Shown: positions 27,265 to 39,108, counted from the first letter of the stretch. The stretch is DNA of 64,000 bases from Nitrosomonas sp. (GCA_024281995.1 JAMWZW010000001.1:186001-250000); one strand, 5' to 3'. Notes: generated by a model not told the origin, from the sequence alone. A program made the numbers and translations.

Positions 27265-30200
27265 ATGAAAAGAATACTTTTACCTGATTTTTTAACGTTA
27301 AAAAAACTAATTGGCTACTCATTGATTATTTTGATAGATAATGTTTATGCTCTTCCACCTTTATCTAATACTCCCCTCTTTCTGGGAGGGAACATTTCTC
27401 CAAATGTGATGTTTACCCTTGATGATTCTGGCTCAATGCACTTTGAAATCATGCCGGAAGAATTGATTCGTCAGGATGTGCGATACATGTTCCCTCGTGC
27501 ATCAGGTGTTTACGGAGCGGATGATTATAGTAATTATGTTGTGGATTTTGATTCTACCAATAGATATACAGCTTTACTTCGTTCAAGTTATGTTAATAAG
27601 GTTTATTACGATCCTGCCGTAAGATATCTTCCCTGGAGTAATGCTGATGGATCGCTGATGAATAACGCCGATCCAACGTGCGCGTACCACAATCCTATAA
27701 ATACTGGAGCAGGATGTCGTAATCTTACTGTCGATAATACACAAACAGCACGTTGGCTTAAGGATGATGGAACACGTTCATCGAGTCAGTCTAAAACTTT
27801 CTATCCTGCTGTTTATTATAAATATAATAGTGGTAGTATAAATAGTGCTAGTAGTTATACTCAAGTCGAAATCAGATCGTCGACTGCGACCTATACCGGC
27901 GGGGGCAATCGCTCGGATTGTGCTGCTGCTCCAACGTGTACTTATAACGAAGAAATTCAGAATTTTGCCAATTGGTATACGTATTATCGTTCGCGTGTAT
28001 TATTGGCGCGTGCAGGTGTTGGCCGAGCCTTTGCAGCACAGGGAAATACCATGCGTGTTGGCTTTGCAGCCATTAACAAAGGTTCGACTACTGTAGATGG
28101 GGTGGCTACAACAGTAGTGAAAAGTGGTGTCAGGCAATTTACTGGCGCAGATAGAATCAATTTTTTTACAAATTTGTATGATCATGATATTCCAGCAGCA
28201 GGAACACCATTACGGCAAGCAGTGATTGCAGTTGGTGATTACTTCAAGAGAACGGACGATAAGGGTCCATGGGGTCATACACCTGGTTCGACTGGGGGAA
28301 CACAGCACGAGTGTCGGCAAAATTATAATATTTTGATGACTGATGGTTACTGGACGGAAGGTTCTATATCGGGTCTTGACAATTCTGACAACCAGGCTGG
28401 TTCTAGTATTACCAATCATTCTTCACCGCCAAATCCGGCAACTTATAGCTATACACCAGCACTCCCTTATTCGGATGCCTATAGTGATACGTTGGCAGAT
28501 GCTGCAATGCAGTATTGGAAAAATGATTTGCGTACCGATCTGCCAAATAAAGTGCCAACCAACCTACACGATCCTGCTTTCTGGCAACATCTAGTCAATT
28601 TCACAGTAGGCCTAGGCGTTACTGGTACATTAACAACATTGCCGTCAGGGGGGCAATCTTGGCCCGATCCAACAACCAGTGATGCCGCCAAAATAGATGA
28701 CTTATGGCATGCAGCTGTCAATAGTCGTGGTGATTTCTTTAGTGCCGCTGATCCCACTGCATTCACCAATGCCTTATCGAATGCTCTTAAGGCAATTGTA
28801 GCGCGAACAGGATCAGCTTCTGCTGTAGCAGCCAATTCAAATTCGTTGATGACCAATGGGCGAATTTACCAAGCTAAATTTAATAGTGGTGATTGGAGTG
28901 GACAGCTATTATCTATCCCTATTAGCTCTTCGGGGATACTAGGCACGACAGAATGGAATGCCGGGGAAGTATCATTAGCATCGGCAAATGTTATGCCAAA
29001 TTCTCGGGTAATTGTCACTAAAGGAACTAGCGACGGGGTTTCATTTGAATATGCAAATTTAACTTCTAATCAAAAAACATTGCTCAATAAAAATGCTAGT
29101 GGTACTACTGATAATTGTGGTCCGGAAAGAGTAGCTTTCTTGCGTGGTGATTCAATACGTGAAAGCGCCAGCGGCACATTTACATGTGCCAGCACAACTT
29201 CTGTGAATAATTTTCGTGTTCGTTCTATCACTAAATTGGGAGATATTGTGAATTCGGGCCCACTTTACATAGGAAGGCCGAGTGCTGGTTATTCGGATGT
29301 AGATTATCCGGGTTATAAAACTTTCAAGAATAATTACAAAGATCGAATGCCCATGGTATACGTGGGTTCTAATGACGGTATGATTCATGGATTTAATGCT
29401 TGTATTGCCGGCGTAACGCCAGGATGTACAACTGCCGACGCTGGAAAAGAATTGCTTGTTTATATTCCGAGCGCTGTTTATGAGAATCTGAGTAGGCTAT
29501 CTGACAGGGACTATAACACCAATCACCGTTATTTCGTTGATGGATCACCAATGGCGTCGGATGTTTATTTCAGCTCAACCGCAAGTTGGAAAAGTATACT
29601 CGTGGGCGGTTTGAATGGTGGAGGTCAAGGATACTTTGCATTGGATATTACTAATCCTATTGATACATCTAAATCAGCACCAACTTTTGCTGCAGCAAAT
29701 GCCGCAAGTTTGTTTTTATGGGAATTTACCAGCGCGGATGATGCAGATATGGGCTACAGCCATAATCTTCCACAAATTAATTCTTTTACCGGTCAGGCAA
29801 ATCAAATTATCAAAATGGAAAATAATAAGTGGGCAGTGATTGTAGGCAATGGCTATAACAGTGCGGCAGGTAAGGCTGTGCTCTATATTTTATTTATTGA
29901 ATCTGGGGAAGATGGAATCTGGACAATGGGAACAGATTACATTAAGTTGGTTACCGATGCAGGGTCAGGTAACGGCCTTTCTACGCCTACACCTTTCGAT
30001 ACTAATGGTAATGGAAAAGCGGATGTAATCTATGCAGGGGATATCAAGGGCAATTTATGGAAGTTTGATGTTAGCTCTTCTGATTCCGCTAATTGGAATG
30101 TCGCTATCGGAGGTTTACCTTTGTTTGTATCGGGTCCGTTGAAGCCAATAATAGCTCCTCCTGCCATAAGTTTTCATCCTAATGGCGGTCAATTGATTCT

Positions 30201-30780
30201 ATTTGGAACAGGGAAATATTTAGAGACTGCAGATACGACTGATACTAACACCCAATCCATCTACGGAATATGGGATAACAATACTGCAGCCTCAATAACA
30301 GCTGGCATGCTTGTTCAACAGGTGATTACTAATGCCGCAGTCAGAACAGCAACTCAAAATTTAGTGCCATATTCAAACACTATCAAGGGTTGGTACGCGA
30401 ATCTTCCTCTTAGCGGTGAAAGATTAACGGGGGTACCAAGCTTAGAAGACGGTATTTTAGTATTTACAAGCATTGTTCCTTCTGCATCACCTTGTGATTT
30501 TGGTGGTAGAGGATTTGTAAATGCGCTTGATTTCTTAACTGGAGGAATGCTTCCTTTTGTAGCATTTGATATAAATCGCAATTGGGTTCTTTCGATTGAC
30601 GATGGATTGTCAGCCGGCATTGAAATTGGATTTTCTGTGGGCGGTGTAACGCGGATACGAGGTCAGTCAGATGACAGATTAATAGCTTCGACAGCTGATG
30701 GAACATTGATACAAACAACCACTGCTAAGGGAGCTGCTGGATTACGTGGCAGGATTACATGGCGAGAATTCGTACAATAA
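27265..30780 (+). CDS. pilY1: PilY1 pilus tip adhesin/assembly factor
   Basis: A 1171-residue exported protein. After a signal-like segment (residues 14-30, ending NVYALPP), the N-terminal half resembles a von Willebrand A domain ([12 protein letters not shown] near residue 50; [14 protein letters not shown] near 350). The C-terminal half is the PilY1 beta-propeller; [19 protein letters not shown] near residue 915 is the EF-hand-like calcium loop that controls pilus extension and retraction. The frame is intact. It is the largest gene of the minor-pilin operon. Confidence 0.94.
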   Translation: MKRILLPDFLTLKKLIGYSLIILIDNVYALPPLSNTPLFLGGNISPNVMFTLDDSGSMHFEIMPEELIRQDVRYMFPRASGVYGADDYSNYVVDFDSTNRYTALLRSSYVNKVYYDPAVRYLPWSNADGSLMNNADPTCAYHNPINTGAGCRNLTVDNTQTARWLKDDGTRSSSQSKTFYPAVYYKYNSGSINSASSYTQVEIRSSTATYTGGGNRSDCAAAPTCTYNEEIQNFANWYTYYRSRVLLARAGVGRAFAAQGNTMRVGFAAINKGSTTVDGVATTVVKSGVRQFTGADRINFFTNLYDHDIPAAGTPLRQAVIAVGDYFKRTDDKGPWGHTPGSTGGTQHECRQNYNILMTDGYWTEGSISGLDNSDNQAGSSITNHSSPPNPATYSYTPALPYSDAYSDTLADAAMQYWKNDLRTDLPNKVPTNLHDPAFWQHLVNFTVGLGVTGTLTTLPSGGQSWPDPTTSDAAKIDDLWHAAVNSRGDFFSAADPTAFTNALSNALKAIVARTGSASAVAANSNSLMTNGRIYQAKFNSGDWSGQLLSIPISSSGILGTTEWNAGEVSLASANVMPNSRVIVTKGTSDGVSFEYANLTSNQKTLLNKNASGTTDNCGPERVAFLRGDSIRESASGTFTCASTTSVNNFRVRSITKLGDIVNSGPLYIGRPSAGYSDVDYPGYKTFKNNYKDRMPMVYVGSNDGMIHGFNACIAGVTPGCTTADAGKELLVYIPSAVYENLSRLSDRDYNTNHRYFVDGSPMASDVYFSSTASWKSILVGGLNGGGQGYFALDITNPIDTSKSAPTFAAANAASLFLWEFTSADDADMGYSHNLPQINSFTGQANQIIKMENNKWAVIVGNGYNSAAGKAVLYILFIESGEDGIWTMGTDYIKLVTDAGSGNGLSTPTPFDTNGNGKADVIYAGDIKGNLWKFDVSSSDSANWNVAIGGLPLFVSGPLKPIIAPPAISFHPNGGQLILFGTGKYLETADTTDTNTQSIYGIWDNNTAASITAGMLVQQVITNAAVRTATQNLVPYSNTIKGWYANLPLSGERLTGVPSLEDGILVFTSIVPSASPCDFGGRGFVNALDFLTGGMLPFVAFDINRNWVLSIDDGLSAGIEIGFSVGGVTRIRGQSDDRLIASTADGTLIQTTTAKGAAGLRGRITWREFVQ

Positions 30781-30812
30781 ATAAACACTCTCATGCTGGT
30801 TATGATAAGAAA

Positions 30813-31229
30813 ATGATAAAAATTGCTCCTTATTCATATAACTTAAAAGGTTTTACACTAATTGAATTGATGATTGCAGTTGCTATTATTGGAGTAATTG
30901 CAGCAGTTGCTTTTCCATCATATCAAGATCATGTGAGAAGATCCAACCGTGCCGTAGTAAAAGGATTATTGTATGAAAACGCCCAGCTTCTGGAGCGATT
31001 TTATACGCAAAATAGCCAATATACAGGTGCAATACTATCTATCACACAGTCTCCGAAGACAGGAGCTGCGCAGTATAATATTTCACTACAAGCTGTAGCA
31101 AACAATACATTTACACTTCAGGCAATACCTACAGGATCAATGGCAGGAGATGTATGCGGTACACTGACGCTTACAAATACCGGTGTTCACGGGGCAGGTG
31201 GAGGTGTAACAGAATGTTGGGATCATTAA
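30813..31229 (+). CDS. pilE: PilE-type type IV pilin
   Basis: A 138-residue pilin from ATG 30813, chosen because it gives a short leader ([11 protein letters not shown]) before [20 protein letters not shown]; the frame is open upstream into pilY1. The body continues [20 protein letters not shown], and a C-terminal Cys pair ([13 protein letters not shown]) closes the D-loop. PilE-like minor pilins end this operon in many betaproteobacteria. The major pilin is probably encoded elsewhere. Confidence 0.9.
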   Translation: MIKIAPYSYNLKGFTLIELMIAVAIIGVIAAVAFPSYQDHVRRSNRAVVKGLLYENAQLLERFYTQNSQYTGAILSITQSPKTGAAQYNISLQAVANNTFTLQAIPTGSMAGDVCGTLTLTNTGVHGAGGGVTECWDH

Positions 31230-31380
31230 TCTCTTTGAGTTCAATTCCTCGTCTCTTGAGGCAAGGCACTTCATTTTTGCTTGGTCGCCCCTGAAAAATA
31301 TCTACTGCAAATTTTAAGAACAGCAAAGCAAATCTGAAATTGCGATTTGTTCCTTGTATTCTTTTTTGAGTAAGCTCTAG

Positions 31381-32244
31381 GGTCTGTTGACATTTCACAT
31401 AGGTAGCCACAGAAATCCACACGCCATGGCTACCATACTCTCAAAATTTCGCTTTAGTTTGTCGTATCGTGTCGCTATTGCCCGATACTGCTTTAGCCGG
31501 GCAAAAGCATTCTCCACCAAATGCCGGCATCTATACAAACCTCAATCCATATCTGCGTTACCCTTCAACGAGTTGCGCTTTCTCGGTATCACAGCCCGAG
31601 CCCCCTTCTTCGTTATCTGTTCCCGTATACATTCGCTGTCATAGCCTTTGTCCGCAACAATCGCTTTCGCATCAGGCAACCTGGCAATCAACTCAGGTGC
31701 TGCAGAACAGTCATTGATTTCTCCACCGGTAATTTCAAACTCAACTGGTAAACCATAACCATCGACCGCTAAATGGATCTTTGTGGTATTGCCTGCACGG
31801 CTTTTGACCTTCAGCCTGCGAATCTTGACTCGCTGCTCCCGCACTATGCTGATGCGCTTTAACATAGCCGCCATCAATAAATTCCCATTCCCATTCCCAA
31901 TCCGGATCAATAGCCAACGCCTTGAAAATCCTTAACCATTTGTTGCTTAATGACCACGCATTGAATCTTTTATAGATGGAATTCCAGCCGCCAAACGCCT
32001 TGGGCAGCTCTCGTCACGGACAGCCAACCCGCATTCGATATACAGTATTCCTTCTACCGTCATGCGCAGATTGCGCTTGTTATAAATCGCTTCTTGAAGC
32101 AGAATCTTCTCCAGCTTCGACCAGAACTCATCACTGAGCATCAATCGAGGCATCGCAAACTCGTTTTGTTAGTGGTGTAGGAACCTCAATATTACGGGTT
32201 TGTTCCTATAAATTAAATACCTAGTTCAAAATGTCAACAGGACC
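31381..32244 (-). mobile_element. IS5-family (IS427-type) insertion sequence, inactive
   Basis: An 864-bp element. The left end GGTCTGTTGACATTT (31381-31395) is matched by the inverted right end GGTCCTGTTGACATTT (read from 32244 back to 32229). CTAG occurs directly left (31377-31380) and a few bases to the right, possibly the target duplication. The transposase on the minus strand is broken. It separates the pilus operon from the chp genes. Confidence 0.8.
31395..32153 (-). pseudogene. broken IS427-type transposase
   Basis: It starts at 32153 (MPRLMLSDEFWSKLEKILLQ) and reads in at least three pieces. The frame shifts near 32050, and a Trp codon in the CPWRD motif is now TGA. The DDE part continues as AGNTTKIHLAVDGYGLPVEF and VADKGYDSE. 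A second TGG-to-TGA change follows NADMD near 31542. The tail (YRCRHLVENAFARLK, ending FLWLPM) is readable to TGA at 31395-31397. Two nonsense changes plus frame shifts mean it is dead; a normal programmed frameshift would explain only one of them. Confidence 0.85.
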
Positions 32245-32258
32245 TAACTAGAATATCT

Positions 32259-32378
32259 TGGATGCATCCATTTCGCCTATCTGCTGCACCATTTGTAAAA
32301 ACTCATACGGCTTATGTCGAGTTCACGGCATAACTCAATCCCAGCGATACCTACCTCCGTTTGTTTCAGTATCTGCAT
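32259..32378 (-). pseudogene. IS3-family OrfA scrap
   Basis: From ATG at 32378 the frame reads MQILKQTEVGIAGIELCREL and DISRMSFYKWCSR, then TGA. This is the helix-turn-helix start of IS3-family OrfA (xxILKQxExGxxxxELCREHGxSxxxFYKWxxK). The next residues (AKWMHP) keep the expected GGMDAS-like position. The rest of the element is absent; the IS427-type element lies next to it. Confidence 0.6.
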
Positions 32379-32381
32379 CGT

Positions 32382-35300
32382 TTATTTTTTTATTGATTTA
32401 TAGTTGTTTTTAATAAATTGAGATAAATGATTTAGCAATTCATCTTCTTTGAAAGGTTTTCCAAGAAAAATGTTTACACCCAAATTTTTAGCGACTTGCT
32501 GATGTTTTTCTGCAGTTCGTGAAGAAATGATGATAATTGGAACATCAGTCATTTTAGGGATAATGCGTATATTTTTTATCAATTCAAAGCCATTCATTTT
32601 TGGCATTTCCAAATCGATCAGCATCACATCCGGGGTGATATCCTGAAGTATCTCCAAGGCTTCTACGCCATTTTTAGCAATCAATACATCACAACCTTCA
32701 CGTTCTAGCAGACGACATGTGACTTTGCGAACTGTCAAGGAATCATCGACTACCATGATGAGGGGCGGCTGAATTGATTTTTCTGAAGAAGAGGCTACTA
32801 ATTTAGATATTGGTGTGTTAATAATTTTTTGAACATCGCTGAGCTGCAACAGTTTAACTGGATTAAGGATCAAGATAATTTCGCCATCACCAGTGATGGT
32901 CGCACCTTCAACACCAGGCGCGTGTGCAAGCTGGGAACTGGGATTCTTGATGACGACTTCACTGTTGTTGACCAATTCATCCACGTGTATCGCAAGATAT
33001 TGCGTACCGCTGTGCAAAAACAATACCTGATTATGTTTGGCGGTTACGTGGGCATGTCCGGTTTCGCCTAACAAATGTGACAAATGAGAGAATGGATAAG
33101 TTTTGCAGTTGAAAACAATACAATGATCTTGATAGGCTTTTTCTAATGTGTCCGCATCTAGTTCGCGATGATGTTCGACAATGAAAGCAGGGATTGCAAA
33201 GCTTTGTTTTGTGGCACGAACGATCAATGTTTGCGCCACCGATAGCATAAGGGGGAGAGAAATGGTGAAGGTAGTACCCTGATTGAGCGTAGAATCAACA
33301 CTGATGCGACCGCCAAGCATTGCAATCTCATTTTTTACGATATCCAATCCAATGCCACGGCCGGCTACACCTGTAACAGAATCTGATGTTGATAGTCCTT
33401 GCTTGAAAATCAAAGACATAATTTTGTCGTCATTGAGTGCATCACTTTTTTTAATGACGCCAAGCCGCAGTGCTTCCTCACGGATTTTTGGCAAATTCAA
33501 TCCAATACCGTCGTCACGCAGAGTAATGATTACTTCATTACTTTCTTGCCGCAGATCAATCGTGATTTGTCCCGCCTCAGATTTTCCTGCTTGGAGCCGT
33601 TCTGCGGGTTCTTCAATACCATGGGCAATTGCATTACGAAGTAAATGTTCCAATGGCGTATTAACTTTTTCCAATACATTACGATCAATCTCAACGTCTC
33701 TTCCACGAATCTCCAGATTGGCTTTTTTATGCGTATCTTCAGCTACTTGTCGAGCGATACGATAATAACGCTCGGCAAATGTGCTAAAAGGTATGGTGCG
33801 GATTTGCAATAGAGAGTGCTGCAATTGGCGATTAATGACGGATTGTTGTGCTGTTGCTTCTTCGGCAACAGTGTGGGTCGTGCGCAAGCTTTTTTGTACG
33901 GAGATGATGTCATCAACGCTCTCAGCCATTAGCCGTGTTAATTCCTGGAAGCGGGTAAAGCGATCGAATTCGAGGGGGTCAAATGTATGTTCGTTTTCAT
34001 GTTGTTGTGCAAGGTGTGACTGCATTTGTGTTTCTGCTTGAATTTCTACTTCGCGTAACTGATCGTGCAGGCGGTGCGTACTTTCTGCAAGATCTTGTAG
34101 CGATTGCTTGAAATTGTGGAGCTGCGCTTCGATTTTAGAGCGCAAAATGCTGGTCTCACCGCAATCATTGACCAGGCGATCAATCAGCTCGGAATTAATG
34201 CGCAGGATTGTTTTTGATTGCAGCGATTCGGTTTTGTCAGTAGCAGGTGTCGTGGTATCAACGGCTGTATCGACTGTAGCTTGTTGAATTGACGTAACCG
34301 GCAATCTAGTGCCATGCAACTTCTCGATCATTTCGCTGATTACATCAAATTCGTGTTCCAACTGATCTATTGCGGAATCCGTAATCGTGTGTCCACGAAA
34401 AGCAGATTCGATATGACTTTCCATGCAATGAATTAGCTCACCCAAGTGAAGGGCGCCTGTCATACGTGCGCTGCCTTTCAATGTATGTAATAGTCTTAGC
34501 AATGCGTGATGAATATCCTCATCTTGCGGTAATATGCGCCACGCACGCAATTTGCTTCCAATCTGCGGGATGATGTTGTGTGTTTCTTCAAGAAATGCGG
34601 ATAATAATTCTGGATTGATTTCATCAAGCGCATGAGTATTGGGCTGCTGAAGTAATTCAGTCTCAACATTTGCGTCGGCTGATGTTGACTGTAGCTGTGC
34701 TGTCGTCAGTGGACTTTTGCTAATAGATAAACTTTCAGTCGAAGTATCGCCTGCCGTTCCTTCTTCAACTTCAATGAATTGTGCTTTATATTGTTCCCCA
34801 TCCATCAGTGTATGGGCTAAATCAAGCAATTCATTGGCACTAACATCAGCCGAACCATACTCCCTCAAGTTCGTGCACCATTGTTTATAAGCAATATAAG
34901 TGCGTGAAATTAAATCGACCAGTTGATTGGAAGGAGGTCTTTTTTCGCTGAGCCACAGACTTAAAACTTGCTCTAAAGTCCAAGCCACTTCACTCATTTC
35001 AACTTGTTTTACCATGCGACCACTGCCTTTGAGTGTATGAAAGGCACGCTGTAGATTAGCAAGAGCTTCTTTATTGGCAGGGTTCGTATGATAATTTTGC
35101 AAATCACTGGTGATTTCCGCAAGTACTTCATCGGCTTCTTGTAGGAAAGTATCAAGTAATTCCGAGTCGATTGTTGTATCTACAGTTTCATGCGATTGCG
35201 TATCTGTTTTTAATGTCTGAATTGGCTTTGTATTGATAGTCGATTTTTGCGCTGAAGCACTTCCTGGCATTAATGCGATTTGGAATAATGATATGGCCTC

Positions 35301-36968
35301 TTCGACAATTTGGTAGCTATCAGGTTGTCTGCTTTTGAATGCTTCAACAAAGAAAGCCAGGCTGCTTAGCCCGTCAACAAGCAGTATTTGCTCGGTTTCA
35401 GCGATATTAAACTCCGGTTCTAATAGCTTTTCGACTAAACTCCAGCAAAGATTCAATAACGTGTCAGCACGTTCTAATTCCATCATAACCAAAGCACCGG
35501 AAACTTGTTTGAATAAAGGTGCCAATGCAGATAATTCGGAACGCTCGGAAGGTTGAAAGAAGAATTTATCCAGTATGTTTTCAATCTGCCTCAGATTGGT
35601 CAGGATTTCTTGTCCAATTTGGGCTTGTAATTCCTTTTCTTGCGCTCTGCTATCAATGGCACTGAATACTGGAGCTATCGATAACTCACGTTCACTTGGA
35701 TTGTTTGTTGTGATTTGATGCAAACGGTTGGCCAGTGTATCGATTTGGCTTGGCAGATCTGACGGGAGTTGATCAAAGTCATCTAAAATACTTTCGATCA
35801 ACAGGAGAGCTGTCGCCATTTCCATGGCCAGTTCTTCGCTGATATCCTGTGGATAATTGTGCAAATAAGTAACGGTATTTGCTATTACGTCGATCAATTT
35901 CACTAACGGCGCACAGTCGGTTTGCCGTGATTGATGTCCGAGCCAATCGACGTATTCAAGCAATGAAGTCAGACTTTCCTGATGCCCCGCACAAAATTCA
36001 CGCCAAATATCGTTGGTTTGCATCAATGTGCTACGCAACAGCTCAAGAATAGGTTGTAAAGTTTCTGCTTGTTCGAGTGTCAAGGTATCGTTTGCTTGGC
36101 CCGGCCAAATATAGCTACGTTTGATATCTGTGATACGCTGACTTGGTGATTCACTGTTGGAAATGTAATACAATAACTCACGGTTGAGTGTCGAGGTATT
36201 GTCAGGGGTATCAGTAGTAAAATGACGTATCGCTTGCTCTATTTTTCCACATAAGCGACGGATAGCAAGGTCAACCTGAGCTTTTTTTTGTTGTAATAGA
36301 TCTTCCAGGAAACCGGAAGTTACCCACCAGAATGCACGCTGTTCTGTCGTTCCAGGAAATTCTTCCAGACGGCTTGCCGCATCAGCCATTTGTTGCAAAC
36401 CATCGCTATTGGATGGATCTCGTAACCATTTCAGTAAACCAGCTTGATATTCAGTACCGATTTGTTTAGCTAAAGTTTTTGCGGCCAGCGTATGCAGATG
36501 GGAAGCTTCAGGCTTTAAAGCCGGGTTAACTGCTAACCGAGGGAAGAACAGGTCGCTTTCAGGGGCATTCTCAAATCCATAGACTTGCATTAATCCTCGG
36601 TAAGCTGGAAACAATCGGAGCGGATTTTCCTCCTTGCCGTCGATGAGTTCATTCAGATAGTAAAGCAGCGCTTTATTGGATTGCTTCAGGGCATCGCAAA
36701 TCTGCGAATTAGGTTGTATTTTATTAGTAACCAGAGCATCGACCAATTGCTCCATTTTATCGCTGATTATTCTAATACTGCTTAAACCCAGCATTTCGAA
36801 TAAGCCATCGAGTTGATGAATATAATTCTTGCAATCCCTGATTGGATTAATCTTGTCTGGGTACTTGACATAAGCATCCAGATTTTGATCAATCGACGAA
36901 AAGACTTGATAAATCCCTTCCTTGATACCGATAATTGATGAAATATTAAGTTTAGGTTGAGCGCTCAT
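32382..36968 (-). CDS. chpA: ChpA/PilL-type hybrid chemotaxis kinase
   Basis: A 1528-residue CheA-like hybrid kinase that drives type IV pilus-based responses. An N-terminal Hpt-like region comes first. True Hpt motifs are AFHTLKGSGRM (His near residue 644) and LLHTLKGSARM (near 828). The kinase core follows (HLLRNAIAHGIEEPAERL, LRDDGIGLNL, GRGIGLDIV), then a CheW-like domain (about 1265-1395) and a C-terminal receiver (MVVDDSLTVRKV, Asp in MLIDLEMPKMNG). It has fewer Hpt domains than the Pseudomonas protein. It lies 40 bp downstream of pilJ, probably in one operon. Confidence 0.94.
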   Translation of the reverse strand: MSAQPKLNISSIIGIKEGIYQVFSSIDQNLDAYVKYPDKINPIRDCKNYIHQLDGLFEMLGLSSIRIISDKMEQLVDALVTNKIQPNSQICDALKQSNKALLYYLNELIDGKEENPLRLFPAYRGLMQVYGFENAPESDLFFPRLAVNPALKPEASHLHTLAAKTLAKQIGTEYQAGLLKWLRDPSNSDGLQQMADAASRLEEFPGTTEQRAFWWVTSGFLEDLLQQKKAQVDLAIRRLCGKIEQAIRHFTTDTPDNTSTLNRELLYYISNSESPSQRITDIKRSYIWPGQANDTLTLEQAETLQPILELLRSTLMQTNDIWREFCAGHQESLTSLLEYVDWLGHQSRQTDCAPLVKLIDVIANTVTYLHNYPQDISEELAMEMATALLLIESILDDFDQLPSDLPSQIDTLANRLHQITTNNPSERELSIAPVFSAIDSRAQEKELQAQIGQEILTNLRQIENILDKFFFQPSERSELSALAPLFKQVSGALVMMELERADTLLNLCWSLVEKLLEPEFNIAETEQILLVDGLSSLAFFVEAFKSRQPDSYQIVEEAISLFQIALMPGSASAQKSTINTKPIQTLKTDTQSHETVDTTIDSELLDTFLQEADEVLAEITSDLQNYHTNPANKEALANLQRAFHTLKGSGRMVKQVEMSEVAWTLEQVLSLWLSEKRPPSNQLVDLISRTYIAYKQWCTNLREYGSADVSANELLDLAHTLMDGEQYKAQFIEVEEGTAGDTSTESLSISKSPLTTAQLQSTSADANVETELLQQPNTHALDEINPELLSAFLEETHNIIPQIGSKLRAWRILPQDEDIHHALLRLLHTLKGSARMTGALHLGELIHCMESHIESAFRGHTITDSAIDQLEHEFDVISEMIEKLHGTRLPVTSIQQATVDTAVDTTTPATDKTESLQSKTILRINSELIDRLVNDCGETSILRSKIEAQLHNFKQSLQDLAESTHRLHDQLREVEIQAETQMQSHLAQQHENEHTFDPLEFDRFTRFQELTRLMAESVDDIISVQKSLRTTHTVAEEATAQQSVINRQLQHSLLQIRTIPFSTFAERYYRIARQVAEDTHKKANLEIRGRDVEIDRNVLEKVNTPLEHLLRNAIAHGIEEPAERLQAGKSEAGQITIDLRQESNEVIITLRDDGIGLNLPKIREEALRLGVIKKSDALNDDKIMSLIFKQGLSTSDSVTGVAGRGIGLDIVKNEIAMLGGRISVDSTLNQGTTFTISLPLMLSVAQTLIVRATKQSFAIPAFIVEHHRELDADTLEKAYQDHCIVFNCKTYPFSHLSHLLGETGHAHVTAKHNQVLFLHSGTQYLAIHVDELVNNSEVVIKNPSSQLAHAPGVEGATITGDGEIILILNPVKLLQLSDVQKIINTPISKLVASSSEKSIQPPLIMVVDDSLTVRKVTCRLLEREGCDVLIAKNGVEALEILQDITPDVMLIDLEMPKMNGFELIKNIRIIPKMTDVPIIIISSRTAEKHQQVAKNLGVNIFLGKPFKEDELLNHLSQFIKNNYKSIKK

Positions 36969-37008
36969 CCTTGAATACTATCAATCAATTATCAAATTGA
37001 AAATAGAA

Positions 37009-39108
37009 TCAGACTTTAAAATTCGATACTGATGCTTTTAATTCAGATGCAAATCCTGTAATTTGTTTGACTGATGCTGTGGTTTGACGGGTTCCTTCGG
37101 TATTTTGTCGGGTAATGTGAAGAATGTCTTCCATGTTGGCGACTACTTGATGTGCTGCTCGAGTTTGCATATTAGTAGCATCAAAGATATGGGTAACTAA
37201 TTCAGCCAATTGTTTTGATACCTCTTCGATTTCTTCCAGGGCGCGTCCAGCTGCATCAGAACGTTTCGCGCCTTGAGTTACGCCGTGTGTGCTTCTTTCC
37301 ATCGCGGCGATAGCATCTTGTGTATCACCTTGAATAGTTACGATTAAATCGCTTATTTGCTTGCTGGCCTCTGCTGATCGCTCAGCTAAGCGCTGTACTT
37401 CCTGTGCGATAACCATAAATCCGTGGCCAGCTTCACCAGCGGCAGTTGCTTGCAATGCTGCGTTTAGTGCAAGTACGTTAGTTTGCTCGGTAATATCGGT
37501 GATCAAGGCAACAATCTCACCGATTTCCTGCGAGCTTTCTCCAAGACGTTTGATTCGTTTTGAAGTATCTTGGATATAACTCCGAATTTCATTCATTCCG
37601 GCAATGGATTCACGTACGGCTAGCGTTCCTTTTTCCGCGGTCGCTAAGGATTGTTTGGCAACGCATGCTGATTCCGTCGCCATATCTGATACTTCGGTGA
37701 TGGATTCAGTCATACCTAATACCGCAAAAGTAGTTTCTTCAATTTTTGCAGTTTGATGTTGTGCAGCAGACAATAGCTCTGATGAAACATGCTGCGCTTG
37801 GTTGGATGCCTTTACCACCAATGCACTTGCTTGATTGACCTGTTCCACCAAAGTGTGTAATTCTTCAATGGTGCAATTAATAGCATCGGCTATGGCACCC
37901 GTCACATGATTGGTGATGTCTGTACGTACCGTCAAATCGCCATCGGCAATTTTTTTCATGTCATTCAGTAGTGTTTGAATGGCTTTTTGAGCGGTTTCCA
38001 CTTCATTTTGACTGACAATTTCTTGCTTGCGTAGATTGAGGCGCAATGATCTGGAAAAAAGCACAGCAGCGGCAATCAATCCCGCACTTAAGATGTAAAT
38101 GAGCATATCCAATAATGATGATGTGCGTGTGGCCTGTTCTTGAATTTCATGATTGAGTGCCTTGATTCTATCGATCATGGCTGCATTACTGTCGATAATC
38201 TGATGGGCTATAGATTGGATAGCCATCGCTGAAGCAACGTTATTTTCTACATTATTTAAATGATCTTCAAATTTTCTCATCAATGCATACACATGGGAGA
38301 TTAAATCCTGAATGGTTTCATCCCGGTCAGAAGCGTTCCCTAAACCATTACTGCCTTGGCTCAAGATGTGCATGAAAGTGGAAATTTGTGCGTGGTCTTG
38401 AGCAAGTTGCGCGGTTACGTCGGATGCCATTAGATCGTTTGGAAAAATGCTTTTAATGTTTCTTGCCACGTTCCGAGCATGTATTTTGATGGATTCTATT
38501 GTTTTTATCTCATTCGATAGATTGCCCACTTCTATCATACGGTTAATAAGTTCTTCGATGCGTCTGGTTAATTGGTTATGGGTAACTCCGATTATGCGCA
38601 TGCTGTTTGCAAGCGTAATGAGGGAATCTTTATGACTCAGAACAAGTCCGAGCTTTTTCGCATCGATCCGCCACTGTTGATAATACTCATCCAAAATAGG
38701 ATGATCATCCATGGAGGTGATTTTCTCATGTCGAAATATCCCTCCTTGTATTAACAATGTGGTGTATTGATTTAACTGATAGTGATGCTCATGCAATTGA
38801 GTGAATGCGGTAGCATTTCCGCTAAGCACTTGCTCCATTGTTTGCGGGAGTCGTACATGATGAATGTACAATTGTGACATTATTGCTGATTGCGTTGTAT
38901 TGTGCTTGGTAAAGTGAACATTAATCACTAATGTGATCAACAGAAACAATATAAAAACCGCCACAACCGAGCCAAGAATCCAGCTATTATTGATGAATGG
39001 AATCCGTTTTGAAGCATTTTTCTTCTCTGGTAATGTAATTACCGGAAAATTTGTCCGGATGGTAGCGATTCCAGTCGTGAGTTTTAGTTTAGAAAAATGC
39101 TCTTCCAT
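37009..39108 (-). CDS. pilJ: PilJ-type methyl-accepting chemotaxis protein
   Basis: A 699-residue receptor. Transmembrane segments lie near residues 45-65 and 330-350, bracketing a periplasmic domain of PilJ type. A HAMP domain follows, then the signalling hairpin ITEQTNVLALNAALQATAAG and EVQRLAERSAEASKQI. CAGGAG lies a few bases before the start. It is the sensor for ChpA, encoded next. The usual pilG, pilH and pilI genes are not upstream. Confidence 0.93.
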   Translation of the reverse strand: MEEHFSKLKLTTGIATIRTNFPVITLPEKKNASKRIPFINNSWILGSVVAVFILFLLITLVINVHFTKHNTTQSAIMSQLYIHHVRLPQTMEQVLSGNATAFTQLHEHHYQLNQYTTLLIQGGIFRHEKITSMDDHPILDEYYQQWRIDAKKLGLVLSHKDSLITLANSMRIIGVTHNQLTRRIEELINRMIEVGNLSNEIKTIESIKIHARNVARNIKSIFPNDLMASDVTAQLAQDHAQISTFMHILSQGSNGLGNASDRDETIQDLISHVYALMRKFEDHLNNVENNVASAMAIQSIAHQIIDSNAAMIDRIKALNHEIQEQATRTSSLLDMLIYILSAGLIAAAVLFSRSLRLNLRKQEIVSQNEVETAQKAIQTLLNDMKKIADGDLTVRTDITNHVTGAIADAINCTIEELHTLVEQVNQASALVVKASNQAQHVSSELLSAAQHQTAKIEETTFAVLGMTESITEVSDMATESACVAKQSLATAEKGTLAVRESIAGMNEIRSYIQDTSKRIKRLGESSQEIGEIVALITDITEQTNVLALNAALQATAAGEAGHGFMVIAQEVQRLAERSAEASKQISDLIVTIQGDTQDAIAAMERSTHGVTQGAKRSDAAGRALEEIEEVSKQLAELVTHIFDATNMQTRAAHQVVANMEDILHITRQNTEGTRQTTASVKQITGFASELKASVSNFKV

